64,000 bases of DNA from positions 186,001 through 250,000 of the forward strand of contig OZ248456.1 in assembly GCA_965234335.1 (NCBI GenBank). Direction: 5' to 3'. Both the position numbers and the translations under genes were made by a program. The notes beneath the pieces were generated by a model that was given only the letters and a program-made list of their open reading frames with translations, was not told where the DNA came from and did not search any database. This stretch comes from Leadbetterella lacustris. Its GTDB lineage: Bacteria > Bacteroidota > Bacteroidia > Cytophagales > Spirosomataceae. The number at the start of each line of letters is the position of its first letter. The stretch's first letter is position 1. Of the stretch, positions 63,545 to 64,000 are shown one piece after another.

Positions 63545-64000
63545 TCAAAACTTACTCATTCCTATTTTTATCATACGGTCGTCTTGGTTGATAATCTGAT
63601 AAAACTCATTGGTCAGGCCACTTTTCTCGTTGTTTTTCCAAACGTTTCTGGCAATCAGAGCCTTCACGTGTGTTTTTATGAATGCTTTGGATTTTTGAAA
63701 ATCCCTCTCCGAAAACTTCACCTGATTTTTCGTCCCTATGGCTTTCATGTCGGTGAGCATTTTATCATCGACTTGGAAGTTTTTAAGAAAAGTATTAAAT
63801 CCCATGGCCTGCAGCTTGGCCGTGTTCTGAACCGTGTAGTTTAGACTATATTCTCTAAAGATGTTTTTTGCGAACATTTCCACCAAATATGCCGTATAAT
63901 AAGTTGTATCCTGAGGTACAAAAACATCAGGAGTCACGCCTCCGCCGCCATAAACCGTACGGCCACCTTTGGTTTTAAACTTCAGTTTTTGATTGGCTTT
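63545..64000 (-). CDS. C-terminal processing peptidase (S41), C-terminal part; cut by window end
   Basis: The frame enters from beyond 64000 and reads KFKTKGGRTVYGGGGVTPDV, the end of the S41 peptidase domain (the family has K...GR.VYGGGGI.PDV), followed by a helical C-terminal region (YTAYLVEMFAKNIFREYSL, FQVDDKML, LTNEFYQIIN). The catalytic Ser/Lys lie outside the window. Such tail-specific proteases act in the periplasm. Confidence 0.82.
   Translation of the reverse strand, partial: KANQKLKFKTKGGRTVYGGGGVTPDVFVPQDTTYYTAYLVEMFAKNIFREYSLNYTVQNTAKLQAMGFNTFLKNFQVDDKMLTDMKAIGTKNQVKFSERDFQKSKAFIKTHVKALIARNVWKNNEKSGLTNEFYQIINQDDRMIKIGMSKF

Overview
The window is a stretch of AT-rich chromosome from a member of the Bacteroidota, most likely a Cytophagales bacterium of the Leadbetterella/Emticicia/Runella type. 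This is inferred from the protein flavour, from TAnnTTTG-type -7 promoter elements, from weak ribosome binding sites, and from many secreted sugar-active proteins with signal peptides, lipoboxes or RR-type leaders. No rRNA, complete insertion sequence, prophage or CRISPR array is visible. One tRNA gene is present (tRNA-Leu, anticodon UAG).

Layout. 0-7 kb: a DUF234-type ATPase behind tandem palindromes, asd, a YoeB-like toxin-antitoxin pair, two copies of a 132-134 bp terminal-inverted-repeat element, small hypothetical genes, and a cell-surface type gene split by a homopolymer frameshift. 7-18 kb: ThuA-like protein, NhaD antiporter, Gfo/Idh/MocA oxidoreductase, a LytS/LytTR two-component pair, a CCG-domain Fe-S protein, and a uronate/polysaccharide group (tagaturonate reductase, sulfatase, alginate-lyase-like protein). 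18-25 kb: the accessory heart of the window. It is rich in repeats and hypothetical genes and holds a 661-aa protein whose C-terminal domain and downstream lipoprotein gene have been tandemly duplicated, as in toxin/immunity cassettes. 25-41 kb: housekeeping (clpX, sterol-desaturase-like gene, clpP, tig, tRNA-Leu, a RelA/SpoT homolog, a Fur-family gene, purA, a lone LytTR regulator, a GH3-beta-lactamase fusion, an ABC-F protein). 41-64 kb: mixed metabolic and secreted enzymes (HEPN pair, adenosine deaminase, fabG-like gene, gcvT, ndh, SGNH hydrolase, NagB-like isomerase, arfB-like gene, chagasin-type inhibitor, M20 amidohydrolase, yqgE, a second Gfo/Idh/MocA protein, serine hydrolase, GH39, molybdopterin oxidoreductase, and a C-terminal peptidase cut by the window end).

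How genes work together. ClpX and ClpP form the ClpXP protease and lie near trigger factor, although a desaturase-like gene sits between clpX and clpP. The kinase/regulator pair at 11-12.9 kb is translationally coupled. uxaB, the sulfatase and the alginate-lyase-like protein fit uronic-acid polysaccharide breakdown, but no SusC/SusD pair is present.

The most interesting material is the duplicated C-terminal-domain/lipoprotein cassette at 21.7-24.9 kb, with its N-terminal tag and leader reused at 18.5 kb; the covarying inverted-repeat elements at 3.5-4.1 kb; the palindromes shared by an intact and a dead copy of the same ATPase; and a dispersed repeat that ends just upstream of the start codons of four unrelated genes. 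All family assignments come from reading motifs; no database search was run.
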